Assembly: GCA_023091735.1 (NCBI GenBank)
Contig: JALKBU010000326.1
Coordinates: forward strand, 1-48,112
Direction of reading: 5' to 3'
DNA: 48,112 nucleotides
DNA from: Trichomonas tenax
Lineage: Eukaryota; Parabasalia; Trichomonadida; Trichomonadidae
The notes under the pieces are model-generated. The model was not told the DNA's origin. It did not search any database and was given only the letters and a program-made list of their open reading frames with translations. A program made the position numbers and the translations under genes. This document shows positions 26,711 to 36,674 of the stretch, piece after piece. Numbering within the stretch: the stretch's first letter is position 1; the number at the start of each line of letters is the position of its first letter.

Positions 26711-29704
26711 TTAAAGTTCCAACTCAGCGACTGAAACTATTGAGCATTTCTCTTCATCGAGAACTTCCTTTGCTTTACTAATTGCACCCGTGAATTTAGA
26801 CATATCAGGGAATGATAAATCATCACCACGCGTGATTCTCTTTGGCATCATAAGGTTTGCGAGATCATAAGCAATACCAATGATATGTCCGCGAGATTTA
26901 TCAAGAGCACCTCTCAACAAGAACCATCTGACATCTTCGAAGAACAGCGGAACAACTAGGTCGAGTGTATTATTTCCAAGCAAGCACCTGGAAATCGCAC
27001 GAGCGGTCATCGTCTTGAATTCTCTATGGACATTGTTTTCGATTGTCGTCCAATTGAAAATCAGCATGTTTTGACCACGCGGCATTGACCTGAATATTCT
27101 AACAGGCTCTACTGCATTTTCGAACATCCACTGATGTATTTTAGCGCATGTAAACGCTGCGGTTGTTGTATTTGCGAAATCATATGAAATCGCATCAATG
27201 AGCGAAAAGTTGAGCAATGCCCATGAAGAAATAAGATAAATATTCCTGAAATACGGATGAGGAGAAGTCTTAACAATACGCCAAGCAAAGCCATCCGCGG
27301 TATAAACTCTGATTGTTTTCTGTGTAACATCACTAAGACTTTCAGGATTCTTGAGATGCTCCAAGAAGTTCTTTCTGTCTGCATCAAAGATTCTTTGATC
27401 TGCAAAGTCCTCAAGCGTATAAGATATGTTGTTGGTGTCAATGATTCTTCCTATTTCTTGATTGAAAATGAAAATGGCCAAATCATTTGGTCCCTTCCAC
27501 TCAACAAGTTGTTCGTCATCACTGACAACGATTGGAGAAACATCTGGGGCTGGGAATATATAGAAGAAATCATGCTTCTCATCGCTGATAGAAAAGAATC
27601 TTCTTGGCCTTCCATTAGCCATTGTTAGCTGTATGGATTTTGTTGTTGGGAGATTTGCGAGTTCAGCATGATTGCAAACATCGTATAAATCAGCAACTTT
27701 CTTTGGATCATAACCTAATTCTGTGGCAAGTCTATATGGATCGCAGATTCTCAAATCTTCTTTGGCAATTGTGTGCAAACCAAGCATGCTCGCAAATAGG
27801 ATTAAAGGAATCATCTTTGCAATGTTTTCTGGTTTATCTAAATATTTGATATTTTCAACTAAATAAAGATAAACATTATCATTGATTGAGTCATCGAAAT
27901 AACTGCTTGATGTGATTGAGCATATATCAATTGTTGTATTCGTTGGACAGTGGATAACATATTGAGTCATCTTTGTGAAACCTGTTTCATTAGGTTTGTC
28001 GTAAATATTTTGAGCATTTGCGCTCTTGATAACTCTGCTTGCCCAATCGAATTCATTGATGTTATTGATATTTGTTGGCTTCGATTGCTTCGCCCATGGA
28101 TGTCTTCCCTGGTTCCTTAATGTTGTTCGTACATACAGAATGTTGTCTGGCTGTCCAATGCATGAAATCAAGCTCAATTCAGGCGTGTTATCGATTAATT
28201 CATAGATTCTTGGAAGTGCCATAACTTTGTCTTTGTTCTGTAATAACGAATGATTGAAAGCAGTAACCATACCAATGAGGAAGTGGAAGCGAGTTTCTGC
28301 GGAATGATTGATCAATGTTCCAGCGTTATATCCCATCGTCATCGCATAATAATATGGTTCTCCTTTGAGTGATGTCATGCAGAATCTAATATTGCCAACA
28401 TTCTCTTTAACGAATTCGTTGCCGAATGAATTAGGATACATCTTTTGGGACCACTCATTTGCAATGTGAAAAATTTCATCTGAATTTTCATCGCGTTTCA
28501 AGCAGATAATCGGCTCCAGGACATCATCGTTCGCTATGTAGAGCACAAGAACTTCATAACTGAGGCTGTAAAAGATTCTCTTAACATAATCAATAAATGC
28601 TGCATGTGTTACTTCAAGATTTAAGCCTAAATGGAAGAGATTTGCATGCAGGAGATTGATGTATGTCTCTTGGAGTGCATAAATTCCATAAGGAAGTGAT
28701 TTTCCATTCGCTTTGAGAATTAAACGGCATTCTTGATCATCTGTATTGAAAGGAATATCTAAAAACACTTCATCTTTCTCATCAGTTCTAATGTTAACAT
28801 TGACTTTGATTGGATCCTCATGATCCTCGATTCTCAAAATTCCACCAGAAATAGTTTGGTCAGGTGGTGATTTTTCTTCTTCAAAAACTTCTTCAAACTC
28901 GACAGCCATAAAAATGTACTTGGATAATGGAACAACGTGAAGTTTAAACAGTGAAATATGTTTATGTGAGTAAATTTGATGGACATAGGTGGTCTGTATC
29001 TTATTCTTTAGTCTTGCTTTTTGAATTAAATCTTTGATTGTTGATCTTGTAGAATAAATTCGCTTCCCTGGCCTCGAAATATTTCTTCCAGAGTGATTAA
29101 CGAACCAAATCGTGGATTTGGGATCACAATTCGGACATAAAGTACGATGTGAGTAAACTTTCAAAATTATCAATATAATTATTTGCGAAGTTGTTAACCA
29201 AAATGTGAATTTTCGTAATAATTTTTGGAGGCGAAGATCTGCGAAGTAATTGTAGTACTTATCGCCTTTAACGTAGGCGTATGTATGGCTTAAAGTTAGT
29301 TTATCGAAAGTTGACGAATTTTGATTAATGGGATTAAAATTTTCCACGTTGATAGTTGCGTTTTGTGTTAAAATATACTTTACCTCCTCTTCGAGTCCAT
29401 TTTGAACAACAAAATTTCCCTGAATAAGTTGTTGTAAAAGATGAACGTCTAATCTTAGTGAATTATCAACAAAGACCGTATTTTTCTCGATTGCTTTAGT
29501 TGACTCGTATATGAAGATCTGATTTCTAGGGAATTTTCGTTTTGTTACGATTAAATTCGAACTTCCAATATTCGAGATCTGCAATTCGTATGATGAAGAC
29601 GATGCATTTGGATCCAATGGATGATTTTTATCGATTTCAATCGAACTCATATTAATATACTGAGTTAGATCAGCAATTCGAAAAAAAATCAAAAACAACA
29701 ACAT
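26711..29704 (-). CDS. large membrane-anchored protein with sensor-like architecture
   Basis: A 997-residue intact frame from ATG at 29704 (a second ATG, residue 19, gives MSSIEID). A hydrophobic N-terminus (LLFLIFFRI) and one strong hydrophobic segment at about 166-184 (FTFWLTTSQIIILIILKVY) suggest one or two membrane passes. The first ~150 residues would lie outside and about 800 inside. The large inner part has several alpha/beta blocks that look PAS- or GAF-like in layout (FAWRIVKTSPHPYFRNIYLISSW, FFYIFPAPDVSPIVVSDDEQLVEW), but I see no kinase, cyclase or phosphodiesterase domain. Trichomonads have large families of transmembrane signalling proteins of this type; the link is inference. 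It is head-to-head with the LC8 gene across 92 bp. Confidence 0.75.
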   Translation of the reverse strand: MLLFLIFFRIADLTQYINMSSIEIDKNHPLDPNASSSSYELQISNIGSSNLIVTKRKFPRNQIFIYESTKAIEKNTVFVDNSLRLDVHLLQQLIQGNFVVQNGLEEEVKYILTQNATINVENFNPINQNSSTFDKLTLSHTYAYVKGDKYYNYFADLRLQKLLRKFTFWLTTSQIIILIILKVYSHRTLCPNCDPKSTIWFVNHSGRNISRPGKRIYSTRSTIKDLIQKARLKNKIQTTYVHQIYSHKHISLFKLHVVPLSKYIFMAVEFEEVFEEEKSPPDQTISGGILRIEDHEDPIKVNVNIRTDEKDEVFLDIPFNTDDQECRLILKANGKSLPYGIYALQETYINLLHANLFHLGLNLEVTHAAFIDYVKRIFYSLSYEVLVLYIANDDVLEPIICLKRDENSDEIFHIANEWSQKMYPNSFGNEFVKENVGNIRFCMTSLKGEPYYYAMTMGYNAGTLINHSAETRFHFLIGMVTAFNHSLLQNKDKVMALPRIYELIDNTPELSLISCIGQPDNILYVRTTLRNQGRHPWAKQSKPTNINNINEFDWASRVIKSANAQNIYDKPNETGFTKMTQYVIHCPTNTTIDICSITSSSYFDDSINDNVYLYLVENIKYLDKPENIAKMIPLILFASMLGLHTIAKEDLRICDPYRLATELGYDPKKVADLYDVCNHAELANLPTTKSIQLTMANGRPRRFFSISDEKHDFFYIFPAPDVSPIVVSDDEQLVEWKGPNDLAIFIFNQEIGRIIDTNNISYTLEDFADQRIFDADRKNFLEHLKNPESLSDVTQKTIRVYTADGFAWRIVKTSPHPYFRNIYLISSWALLNFSLIDAISYDFANTTTAAFTCAKIHQWMFENAVEPVRIFRSMPRGQNMLIFNWTTIENNVHREFKTMTARAISRCLLGNNTLDLVVPLFFEDVRWFLLRGALDKSRGHIIGIAYDLANLMMPKRITRGDDLSFPDMSKFTGAISKAKEVLDEEKCSIVSVAELEL

Positions 29705-29796
29705 TTTTTTATATTATTTTGACAAACGTCAATTTTAGAATTTTATATGGCAAATAAAATATTTACATGTCAAATGATTTATATTTATTAATCAAA
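29705..29796. promoter_or_regulatory. compact divergent promoter region with TGACATGTAAAT motif
   Basis: Only 92 bp separate the two divergent start codons. The spacer holds TGACAAACGTCA (29720-29731), which is nearly palindromic, and an exact ATTTACATGTCA at 29761-29772, the reverse complement of TGACATGTAAAT found at 13230. No clear TCAYWTT initiator is seen for either gene. Confidence 0.45.
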
Positions 29797-30075
29797 ATGG
29801 AAGGAAGTGATAAATCTAATCAAGGAAATGACATGCCACAGGATCATAGAGACAGCTTAATGGCAATATTCAAGGAAAGCATACAGGAATTTGACGATTT
29901 AGACAAAATTTCTCAAAGAATTAAAGAAAGTTTTGATAACAAGTACTTTGAAGGCTGGAGTTGCATTGTTGGCCAAGATTTCGGTTCTTGTGTAACATAT
30001 AACGAAGGAACACACTTTTTCGATAGAATTGGACCATTTTATATTGAAGTTTGGAAAAACACCATTGAAGAGTAA
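29797..30075 (+). CDS. dynein light chain LC8-type
   Basis: A 92-residue LC8 (DYNLL) protein. FKESIQEFDDLDKISQRIKESFDNKYFEGWSCIVGQDFGSCVTY aligns with the core 'IKKEFDKKY.PTWHCIVGRNFGSYVTHE', and the tail IGPFYIEVWK matches the last strand. LC8 is a small dimeric hub in axonemal and cytoplasmic dyneins and many other complexes. The conserved Trp-X-Cys-Ile-Val-Gly and Phe-Gly-Ser are present; the usual THET is replaced by TYNEGTH. I chose ATG 29797 because it gives the family length (89-92). The in-frame ATG at 29767 would add ten residues and sits inside the ATTTACATGTCA motif. Confidence 0.9.
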   Translation: MEGSDKSNQGNDMPQDHRDSLMAIFKESIQEFDDLDKISQRIKESFDNKYFEGWSCIVGQDFGSCVTYNEGTHFFDRIGPFYIEVWKNTIEE

Positions 30076-30763
30076 CAGGAAAAACAAACATAGGACAGAT
30101 GCATAATTACGTTCATTCACGCAAAAATAATCTATAAAACATACCAATTATTATCAGCTTTCCATCTGTGTGACAAGGTGCTGCTCAATATTTTCACCAC
30201 ATCATTAAGCAATTTATAATATTGTTTTCCTTTCAGGTGTTCCACAATTTCTTTCATCATTATTTTTAAAATCAAACATGACAATATAATAGTTATGAAA
30301 ATGCAATATATTCATCAAATAAGTCCACTCATTTGAGTGGATACATACCTACATCAAAAATGAATACGTTTTGACAAAGGTACATAATTGAAATCTAATT
30401 TTCTTTTGTCTCAGATAACTTGTTTTCGTTGAAACGAAGTCAGCGCAAAAATCTGCATTCACACCATTGAATATACTCAGAATTATGAATGTTTATGCAT
30501 CTCAATATCGTTTTTACAATTGATTGAAGCAGATATCTTGAAAAATAAATCATTATTGTTTCAAGGTACATTACTAGTGCTTGTAAATAAATTTGCAATA
30601 TTTTGTATTCTTATCGAGAAGTTAATAAGACAGCAGCTGTATGTTATAATATTGCAAATATGGACTTTGATATTTTGTCTAAAAATCAATTTTTAAAATT
30701 AAATTAGGGCGTGAAATTTTTAAAGAGGGAGAATTTTTGTAAAGACGTTTACCAAATTTTAAA
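30076..30763. other. spacer without a gene
   Basis: AT-rich DNA. The only structure seen is a small perfect hairpin TCCACTCA-tt-TGAGTGGA at 30324-30341. Confidence 0.5.
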
Positions 30764-31996
30764 ATGAGCAATAAAGCTGCTGTGCTTGATAAAATGAAGA
30801 AGAATGGCATCAATTGCAAGCTACAGGCTAAGTACGTGTCTGAGCTATCCAAGCTTATTCAAGATACTTCGATTGAGTCTTTGAAAATGGCCAAAAAGCC
30901 AAAAGATGAGCAAATATTCATTTTGGCAAATACTATAGCATTGCAATACCTCCAAAATAAAGAATGTGATCACACAATTGACTCAATGAACGCTGAAACT
31001 AAAAATATGGTAAAATCTCACAAATCATCTCCAGAAAAAGACTTAAAATTACCAAAAGACAAATCTGCAATTCAAGCATTACTAAAATTTAACACAGAAT
31101 TGCAAAAGAACAAGAGCAAAGAAGAAATGCGTAATAAAGTTTCTGAAAGAATCGAGAATGCCACAAAAACAGAAAAGAAGAGTAATGTCTCGGACCAAAA
31201 GACACAACCGAAGAAAGAAGAGGCTCCAAAACCAAAACCAAAGCAAGAAGAGCCACAAAAGCCCGTTGTCAAACAAATACCAGTCAAAGCTGAAGAAATC
31301 AATGACGAGTCCGAATCTTACTCATCTCCGAACTTCGAAATCGAAGATCTCACGACAAAACCAAAATCAACAGCTCAGCCAGCCAAACCACCGCTAAAAG
31401 AAGCCACTAAGCCAGTCAAACAGTCAGAGGATGATTTGGATGACTCATTTGGCAACCTCAGCTCGATTCTTGAAGATAGCAAACCAGACATCAAAACAAC
31501 GCCTAAACCAGCTCCAAAGCAGCCAGAACCTGCTGCAAAGCCAGCTCCATCACCAAAACAGGAACAGGCTTCTTCAGAGATGAACTTCTCATTCGATCAA
31601 TCAGATCCAATGGATTCTCCAAAGAAAGAAGAACTAAAGCCACAGGCAAACACTACTCCTAAGAAGCCAAACACAGTTTCAGAAGTTAGTGATGTTGAAA
31701 GCAGCGACATTATGGACTCTGAAGATGAAAAGCTAATTCCTGCAAAAAAGCCACAGAAAGCAGCAATTATACAGCCACCAAAACCAACACCAAAGTCTGC
31801 ATCGAAACCAGCTGCAGTTGATAGCATGGAGGACAGCTTTGACTTTGGAAACTTTGATTTATCTGATGAACCACCAGCATCATCAAAGCCTGCTCCTGCA
31901 CAACAGCCAAAGGCAGCACCTGCTAAACCAGCTCCAGCAAAGAAGGATTCGGATTCTGATGTTGATCTCAACTTTTCAGAAGATTTCGATCTTTAA
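30764..31996 (+). CDS. LisH/FOP-like protein with Lys/Pro-rich acidic tail
   Basis: A 410-residue protein. Residues about 8-80 form a helical N-terminus ending in a LisH-like motif, ILANTIALQYLQNKECDHTIDSMNAET, which parallels 'L..LI..YL...G...T...F..E' and the dimerisation domain of FOP/FOPNL centrosomal proteins. The rest is low complexity: Lys/Pro repeats (PKKEEAPKPKPKQEEP and similar) interrupted by acidic Ser/Asp-Phe motifs (DDLDDSFGNLSSILED, MEDSFDFGNFDLSDE, DVDLNFSEDFDL at the very end). These could be linear binding motifs. By family, a centriole or basal-body role is plausible but not shown. Part of this gene is duplicated at 37.9 kb. Confidence 0.75.
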   Translation: MSNKAAVLDKMKKNGINCKLQAKYVSELSKLIQDTSIESLKMAKKPKDEQIFILANTIALQYLQNKECDHTIDSMNAETKNMVKSHKSSPEKDLKLPKDKSAIQALLKFNTELQKNKSKEEMRNKVSERIENATKTEKKSNVSDQKTQPKKEEAPKPKPKQEEPQKPVVKQIPVKAEEINDESESYSSPNFEIEDLTTKPKSTAQPAKPPLKEATKPVKQSEDDLDDSFGNLSSILEDSKPDIKTTPKPAPKQPEPAAKPAPSPKQEQASSEMNFSFDQSDPMDSPKKEELKPQANTTPKKPNTVSEVSDVESSDIMDSEDEKLIPAKKPQKAAIIQPPKPTPKSASKPAAVDSMEDSFDFGNFDLSDEPPASSKPAPAQQPKAAPAKPAPAKKDSDSDVDLNFSEDFDL

Positions 31997-32330
31997 CACT
32001 TAATGTAATTTAATTATCTTGTTATTAAAAAAATGCAACAAAAAATCCATTTGTTATTCTAACACTCAAACACAAAAATCCATTTACAATGAGAATTCCT
32101 ATGTTTTGTGCAATTTTAGTTTAAAATATTTTGATTTCATTGATATTCCATGATAAATGACTATATTATATTTGAAATCTAATAAAAACTTAATGGCTAA
32201 TATGAATATACTAGAAAAATTATTGGATATCGATAAAAATTCAGAATTGCATTTAATATATCATTAATAAGAATGGTTATTCGTAGCTTAGAGATTAAAA
32301 TTTTCCAATCATAGTCAAAACATTTCATAG

Positions 32331-33282
32331 AGGAAAACTGTTATATCAAATGTCTATAGTAATCGATTCGTCACAACACAAAAGCTCATTATTGAAATCC
32401 TAGAACATCCAAAAGAAATTTATTATAGGAGCAGTCCAGTTTACATAACTTACAAAGATTTCGAAGAAAATTATGGTAATTTGGTATATAAGTGGGATAA
32501 CCGAGGCATTTCTGATGCAGGGGGTGATTATTATTCAAATCGGAAAACATTTTGAAAATACTTATACGTACCTTCGGATTTATCTTTCGGAAAACATAAT
32601 CTGACATTATATTTACGAGCAGATCTTTGGATTTATTCTATGCCGGTCACATACGAGGTAGAAATACTCAATAGGAGGGTTCCAGAATTTGGCGAAAGAT
32701 ATTCTTATTATACATCATACCCCGACTTTTGGCAAAGCGGAAAAATCGATTTTTATTGTTACGGAAATCCTGGCGACAATATTACTGTAATGTATAGAAT
32801 GTCATAACAAGGAAAACCTTTTGAAGAAATTTCAAACTTTATTCATCCAGACAACGGAAACAGTTATTACTTTTCACACATGTACAAATATCCCTATAGA
32901 GCAGGATGGGATAGTGTTGTATTCTACATACACGATCAATACAATGTATCATCATATGAAAGGACGTACTCCTATCATATGGAAAGCGGAGTTCGTCCAT
33001 ATATAACGTCTAGTTTTAATGAATATTACCTTCACGGAAGTAAGTTCGATGTCACAGGATATGTTGCTAACTTGCTTCCTGGAACTTATGGATAATGTTT
33101 ACCCAATCCATAATGAAATTGTTTCAGATGATAACTATAAAACAAATGCATTTTCCTTCGAAATTGATGTTCCGAACATGTCAGGTGAATATTATCTTGC
33201 ATTTTATGCACGAGTTAACACATCTACCGGTATAGGAGGTCGTCGATCAATCACAACATCGAAGACTGCGAATCAGGCTTAG
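32331..33282 (+). pseudogene. surface-protein remnant with repeated beta domains
   Basis: From 32331 one frame reads YYRSSPVYITYKDFEENYG, LSFGKHNLTLYLRADLW, VPEFGERYSYYT, FWQSGKIDFYCYGNPGDNITVMYRMS and so on. It is broken by TGA at about 32553, TAA at 32805-32807 and TAA at 33093-33095. The text then continues in the next frame as VYPIHNEIVSDDNYKTNAFSFEIDVPNMSGEYYLAFYARV to TAG at 33280-33282, so a frameshift lies near 33080. Repeated units with Tyr/Phe-rich strands, 'GD.ITV.Y.' and 'YY.S.Y' suggest extracellular Ig-like or similar beta domains of a large trichomonad surface protein. No signal peptide or anchor remains. Confidence 0.6.
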
Positions 33283-33554
33283 AGCCTGAAGAGTAGTGTC
33301 GTGCAGACCTCAGTGGCACCGCCAGTGTTGAAGACTGCGAATCATGCACTGGGACACCAAGTATAACATCTAAGTATCGTGAAGGCCGTGCATGCCTTCA
33401 CGCACTTTCGAAGCTCTGTCTAGTTGACCCATTACAAAATGACACTTTTTGTAAGCTGTGCACCAACTCTATTTCTGACAAATCTGACTCTTTACAAAAC
33501 ACGTTAGTTGGATTTGTCCAGCACTCGGATGAAATCATAAGTGGGTTTAGATAA
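33252..33554 (+). pseudogene. cysteine-rich open fragment
   Basis: In the frame of GAA 33261 the text reads EDCES, TAG at 33294-33296, then CRADLSGTASVEDCESCTG, REGRACLHALSKLCLVDP, NDTFCKLCTNSI and ends at TAA 33552-33554. Eight Cys occur in about 75 codons and EDCES is repeated. The DNA is less AT-rich than the flanks, which supports a coding origin. It overlaps the end of the surface-protein remnant in a different frame, so it may be that gene's Cys-rich tail after another frameshift, or a separate piece. I do not recognise the domain. Confidence 0.35.
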
Positions 33555-33580
33555 TTTTATAAATTGGTGATAAACATATA

Positions 33581-33691
33581 CGAAGTGTGCTTTTTAGGTC
33601 CGCTGTTGTAAATTGTTTTAGTGGAGGGAGAGGAACTTAGAAACGAGCCCTACAATGAAGAATTTTGAGCGGACCTAAAAAGCACACTTCG
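33581..33691. repeat. 23-bp perfect inverted repeat, 65-nt loop
   Basis: CGAAGTGTGC at 33581 begins an arm that ends at 33603. Its exact reverse complement is 33669-33691. The loop contains a purine-rich stretch (GTGGAGGGAGAGGAA). It could be an RNA hairpin or the two ends of a tiny mobile element; no target duplication was recognised. Confidence 0.85.
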
Positions 33692-35173
33692 CATATTACT
33701 CTAAAGAAAGATTTTTGACCTAAAATAGCAAAAATTTACATTAAGCGAATAAAATGTTGAATTATTGAAGGCAAATTGTATGAGATTCTTCTATATTATG
33801 ACAACAAATCTTTTATTCTATACCCAGCAGTAATATTGCGGGTATAAAATCATATTTTCAAAATCCAAAAAAATAAATTCTCATTCTTTTAAATAATTGT
33901 GCACTTTTCAATTTGCACATCTATAGAAAAGTCGACTGAAAAGAGCAAAACCAGATTTGATGACCTTTTCACCAAACAAGTTTTCATTTTTTTGATGAAA
34001 TTATGAAATAACATGATTTTAATCTGTTGCTTTGTGTATATTTCAAAACTACAAAACCAAAATTGAGTTATAGTGAGTTTCATCTTGACAAAATTTCAAA
34101 ATTTCATGTTTGACTAATTATGAGCAGAGAATCGAATTTTCTAATTATTGGAGATCATGAACAACAAAAATTAGGTCATTTTAGAATAATGTACGTTAAA
34201 CATCTGATCCATCACTATCTCCTTACGATTGGAGATAATTAACACGAGAAATCATTTACACCATGGAACCTTATTATCCTCATAATGTAGAATTCCCAAA
34301 ATGCCGAAATTTCAATACCATTTGATATTGAATTCATTAATTTTGCAAGGTTTTAGTCCTGTGATCTTCTTTAAATCAATATGCTTACCTATCCACGGTT
34401 GTTAATTATCATTTCAAGCAAGATTTCGAATTCTCAAATCATAAAAAGTTAGCGAAAACATGGGAAAAGTATTTATTGAATCGAACATATGATTATTGCG
34501 CATGCTCTCCTTAAGATGTCCGCCAAATAGTAAAGCAAAGGACTACAAATGTTCATATACGAAAATTTTCTAAAATTTTGATAAAATGGAAAATGATATA
34601 TGTTCATTGTAGTCCCTATATTTTTGGTTTTTATTGATTATTTATTTGAATAATAAACGATTATTTCATTGAAAAAATTGAATGTTTTATCCATCCAAAA
34701 TTTAGTCTGAACTTTTTCAATAATTTACATTTAAAACCACTCAAAAGCATTCAAATTTTTGAGACCTCTCGGACGAAATTTTGGACGCACAATAAGAATT
34801 GTTAAGAAAATAAATTTTACATTAAAAAGATGTTCACTTTAAAACACTGTAATCAAATCCAACTTAAAATTGGTTTTTGACATTAAAACGATTTTTGATC
34901 TAAATTATATTATTTAGATGATATAAAGCATTTAATTATAAAAAACAAAATTTGCATTTGAATAATATCACAAATAATTATATGAATAATATTTATAATC
35001 TATAGATGGTATAACTATGGATAGTTTTGAGCGCTTTCAAATCCGTCAACAATATTGAGAACATCACACAAAAATAATTTGAGAAGATCACAGAATCTCT
35101 TGCATTTTATCAGAAATGAATTCTGAAAGCGTCCACGCGTTTCTGTACGGAGCCTAAGAACAAGTCACTGCTG
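33692..35173. other. long non-coding stretch with a tRNA-like scrap
   Basis: About 1.5 kb without a supported gene. At 34256-34270, 14 of 15 bases match the 5' end of the tRNA-Gln gene (22707-22721) in the same orientation, but no cloverleaf follows. A short TATCTCC/GGAGATA pairing lies nearby. Confidence 0.5.
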
Positions 35174-35180
35174 TCATTTT
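35174..35180 (+). promoter_or_regulatory. initiator TCATTTT of the Myb gene
   Basis: TCATTTTTC sits 14-16 nt before ATG 35190 and fits TCAYWTT. The +1 A would be 35176. Confidence 0.65.
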
Positions 35181-35189
35181 TCAAAAAGA

Positions 35190-35795
35190 ATGTCACAGAT
35201 CATCACACCAGAGATGCTCAGCATTGTTGATAACAAGAAGAGGAGATCATTCTCGGTCCAGGAGGACTGCCTTCTTTCTCATTTAGTTATAATCTATGGT
35301 TTAAAAAGTTGGGACATTATTTCTGCCCATATTCCAGGCAGGACAGCCAGACAGTGCAGGGAGAGATGGTCTTTCTATCTCTCACCATCTGTTAACAATG
35401 GTCCTTGGACTAAAGAAGAAGATGATTTATTATATGCATTGATTAAAAACTGCGGAAAGCATTGGGCATACTTCACAAGGTTCTTCAATGGAAGATGTGA
35501 CAACAACATTAAGAACAGATGGTATTCTGTTCTTTCAAAACGACCTGCTCCAGAAAATAATCTACAATATGTAATTCCTTCACAGAGCAGATCCCCTTGT
35601 CCACAGCGACAATCAATTCAAGAACAGATAATAGAAAAACCTGTCGACCAACCAATAATTCAAGAAATGGAACTTCCTGTACTCCAGGATGTGCAAACAT
35701 TCAGCTTGGAGCCTGATCCATTCGCTGTTGATATCATTTTTGATCATAACGCGCAAGAATTTTCAAATGATCTTGCTCCTTATGTTGAATTTTAA
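35190..35795 (+). CDS. R2R3 Myb-type DNA-binding protein
   Basis: A 201-residue protein with two Myb repeats. Repeat 1 (about 19-65) has F21, W41 and W60 as the hydrophobic core, with the recognition helix TARQCRERWSFYL. Repeat 2 (about 70-115) has W73, W92 and W111, with the helix CDNNIKNRWYSVL. GPWTKEEDDLL is the classic R3 opening. The C-terminal 85 residues are Gln/Pro/acid-rich, with no domain, and may act as a regulatory tail. Trichomonads have many such Myb proteins; some bind promoter elements of surface genes and iron-regulated genes. An initiator lies just upstream. Confidence 0.95.
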   Translation: MSQIITPEMLSIVDNKKRRSFSVQEDCLLSHLVIIYGLKSWDIISAHIPGRTARQCRERWSFYLSPSVNNGPWTKEEDDLLYALIKNCGKHWAYFTRFFNGRCDNNIKNRWYSVLSKRPAPENNLQYVIPSQSRSPCPQRQSIQEQIIEKPVDQPIIQEMELPVLQDVQTFSLEPDPFAVDIIFDHNAQEFSNDLAPYVEF

Positions 35796-36327
35796 TTGTT
35801 GTTTGTAAATACTGTTTGATTGATAGAGCTAATAATTAACACAACGAATTTTTTTCAAACATAACATGATGACGATTCAGCTATTTGTTAATATAATGTA
35901 GAGAAATTATTTTACCGTGTTATATCTATTTTGAGCCTAGTAATGCCTTATTTAGGTCCTTTTGTACTGAATGACAATATCTGTGGAACTTATATAGGTA
36001 AATGATTAAGTTCATATTTCGAAAATAAGGTAAGCCAGTTCGAAATACCGAAAATATAATACAGAATTGTGTGCTTGTGTGAACTTGATATGTCTCGGAG
36101 TGTTTCATTACTGATGAAGATTTCCAAATAAAAAAAAGCATCAAAAACCTTAATTAGACATTGGACTTAATCAAGACTTCTCAGTGTGAGAATTTTTTGT
36201 GATGAACAAAAGTAGCTGGAAATGATTTTTCAGGCATTCAAAAATATCAAGATGAACCATACTGCAACAATATTCAAATCAGTAATTTTTAGTCATGGGT
36301 ACATTAAACTTATTGATAAATTTGCTT
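35796..36327. other. spacer without a gene
   Basis: AT-rich DNA between the Myb gene and the MITE-like element. One chance frame on the minus strand has no motif. Confidence 0.5.
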
Positions 36328-36335
36328 TAACACAT

Positions 36336-36666
36336 AGATGCTTTTTGCCTCGTCGTCTCAGGACGTCCCTGCTGTAAACCATTCAATTGAAGCTTTGTCC
36401 CCAAATGACAAATGGGGAAATTTTCGATGTGTTTTCAGGGGAGCAGCTCCTGCCTATTAAATATGAGAGTTAGCGAAGCTTAACAGCACTTGTGCGAAGC
36501 GAAATCACTGAAGAAAGCACTTCTTGTTGGGGTTTTTCGTCAGGGACGCTGAAACCTCAAAAAAAAAAAAAAAAAAAAAAAAAAATTCGTCCAAGACACC
36601 ATAAACCATTCAAAATTGAATGGTTTACAGTGGGGACGCCCTGAGACGCCGATTCAAACCAACACC
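36336..36666. mobile_element. MITE-like element with TIRs and internal A27 tract
   Basis: Arms at about 36350-36389 and 36613-36652 are inverted copies: the left starts TCGTCGTCTCAGGACGTCCC and the right, reversed, starts TCGGCGTCTCAGGGCGTCCC. They differ at only a few positions over about 40 bp. TAACACAT occurs directly at 36328-36335 and 36667-36674, a possible 8-bp target duplication. If so, the outer 13-15 bp of the ends are poorly matched. Inside lie a 27-A tract (36559-36585) and, near the right end, the palindrome TAAACCATTCAA-aa-TTGAATGGTTTA. No coding capacity is present. An 8-bp duplication would point to hAT- or P-like transposition in trans. Confidence 0.6.
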
Positions 36667-36674
36667 TAACACAT

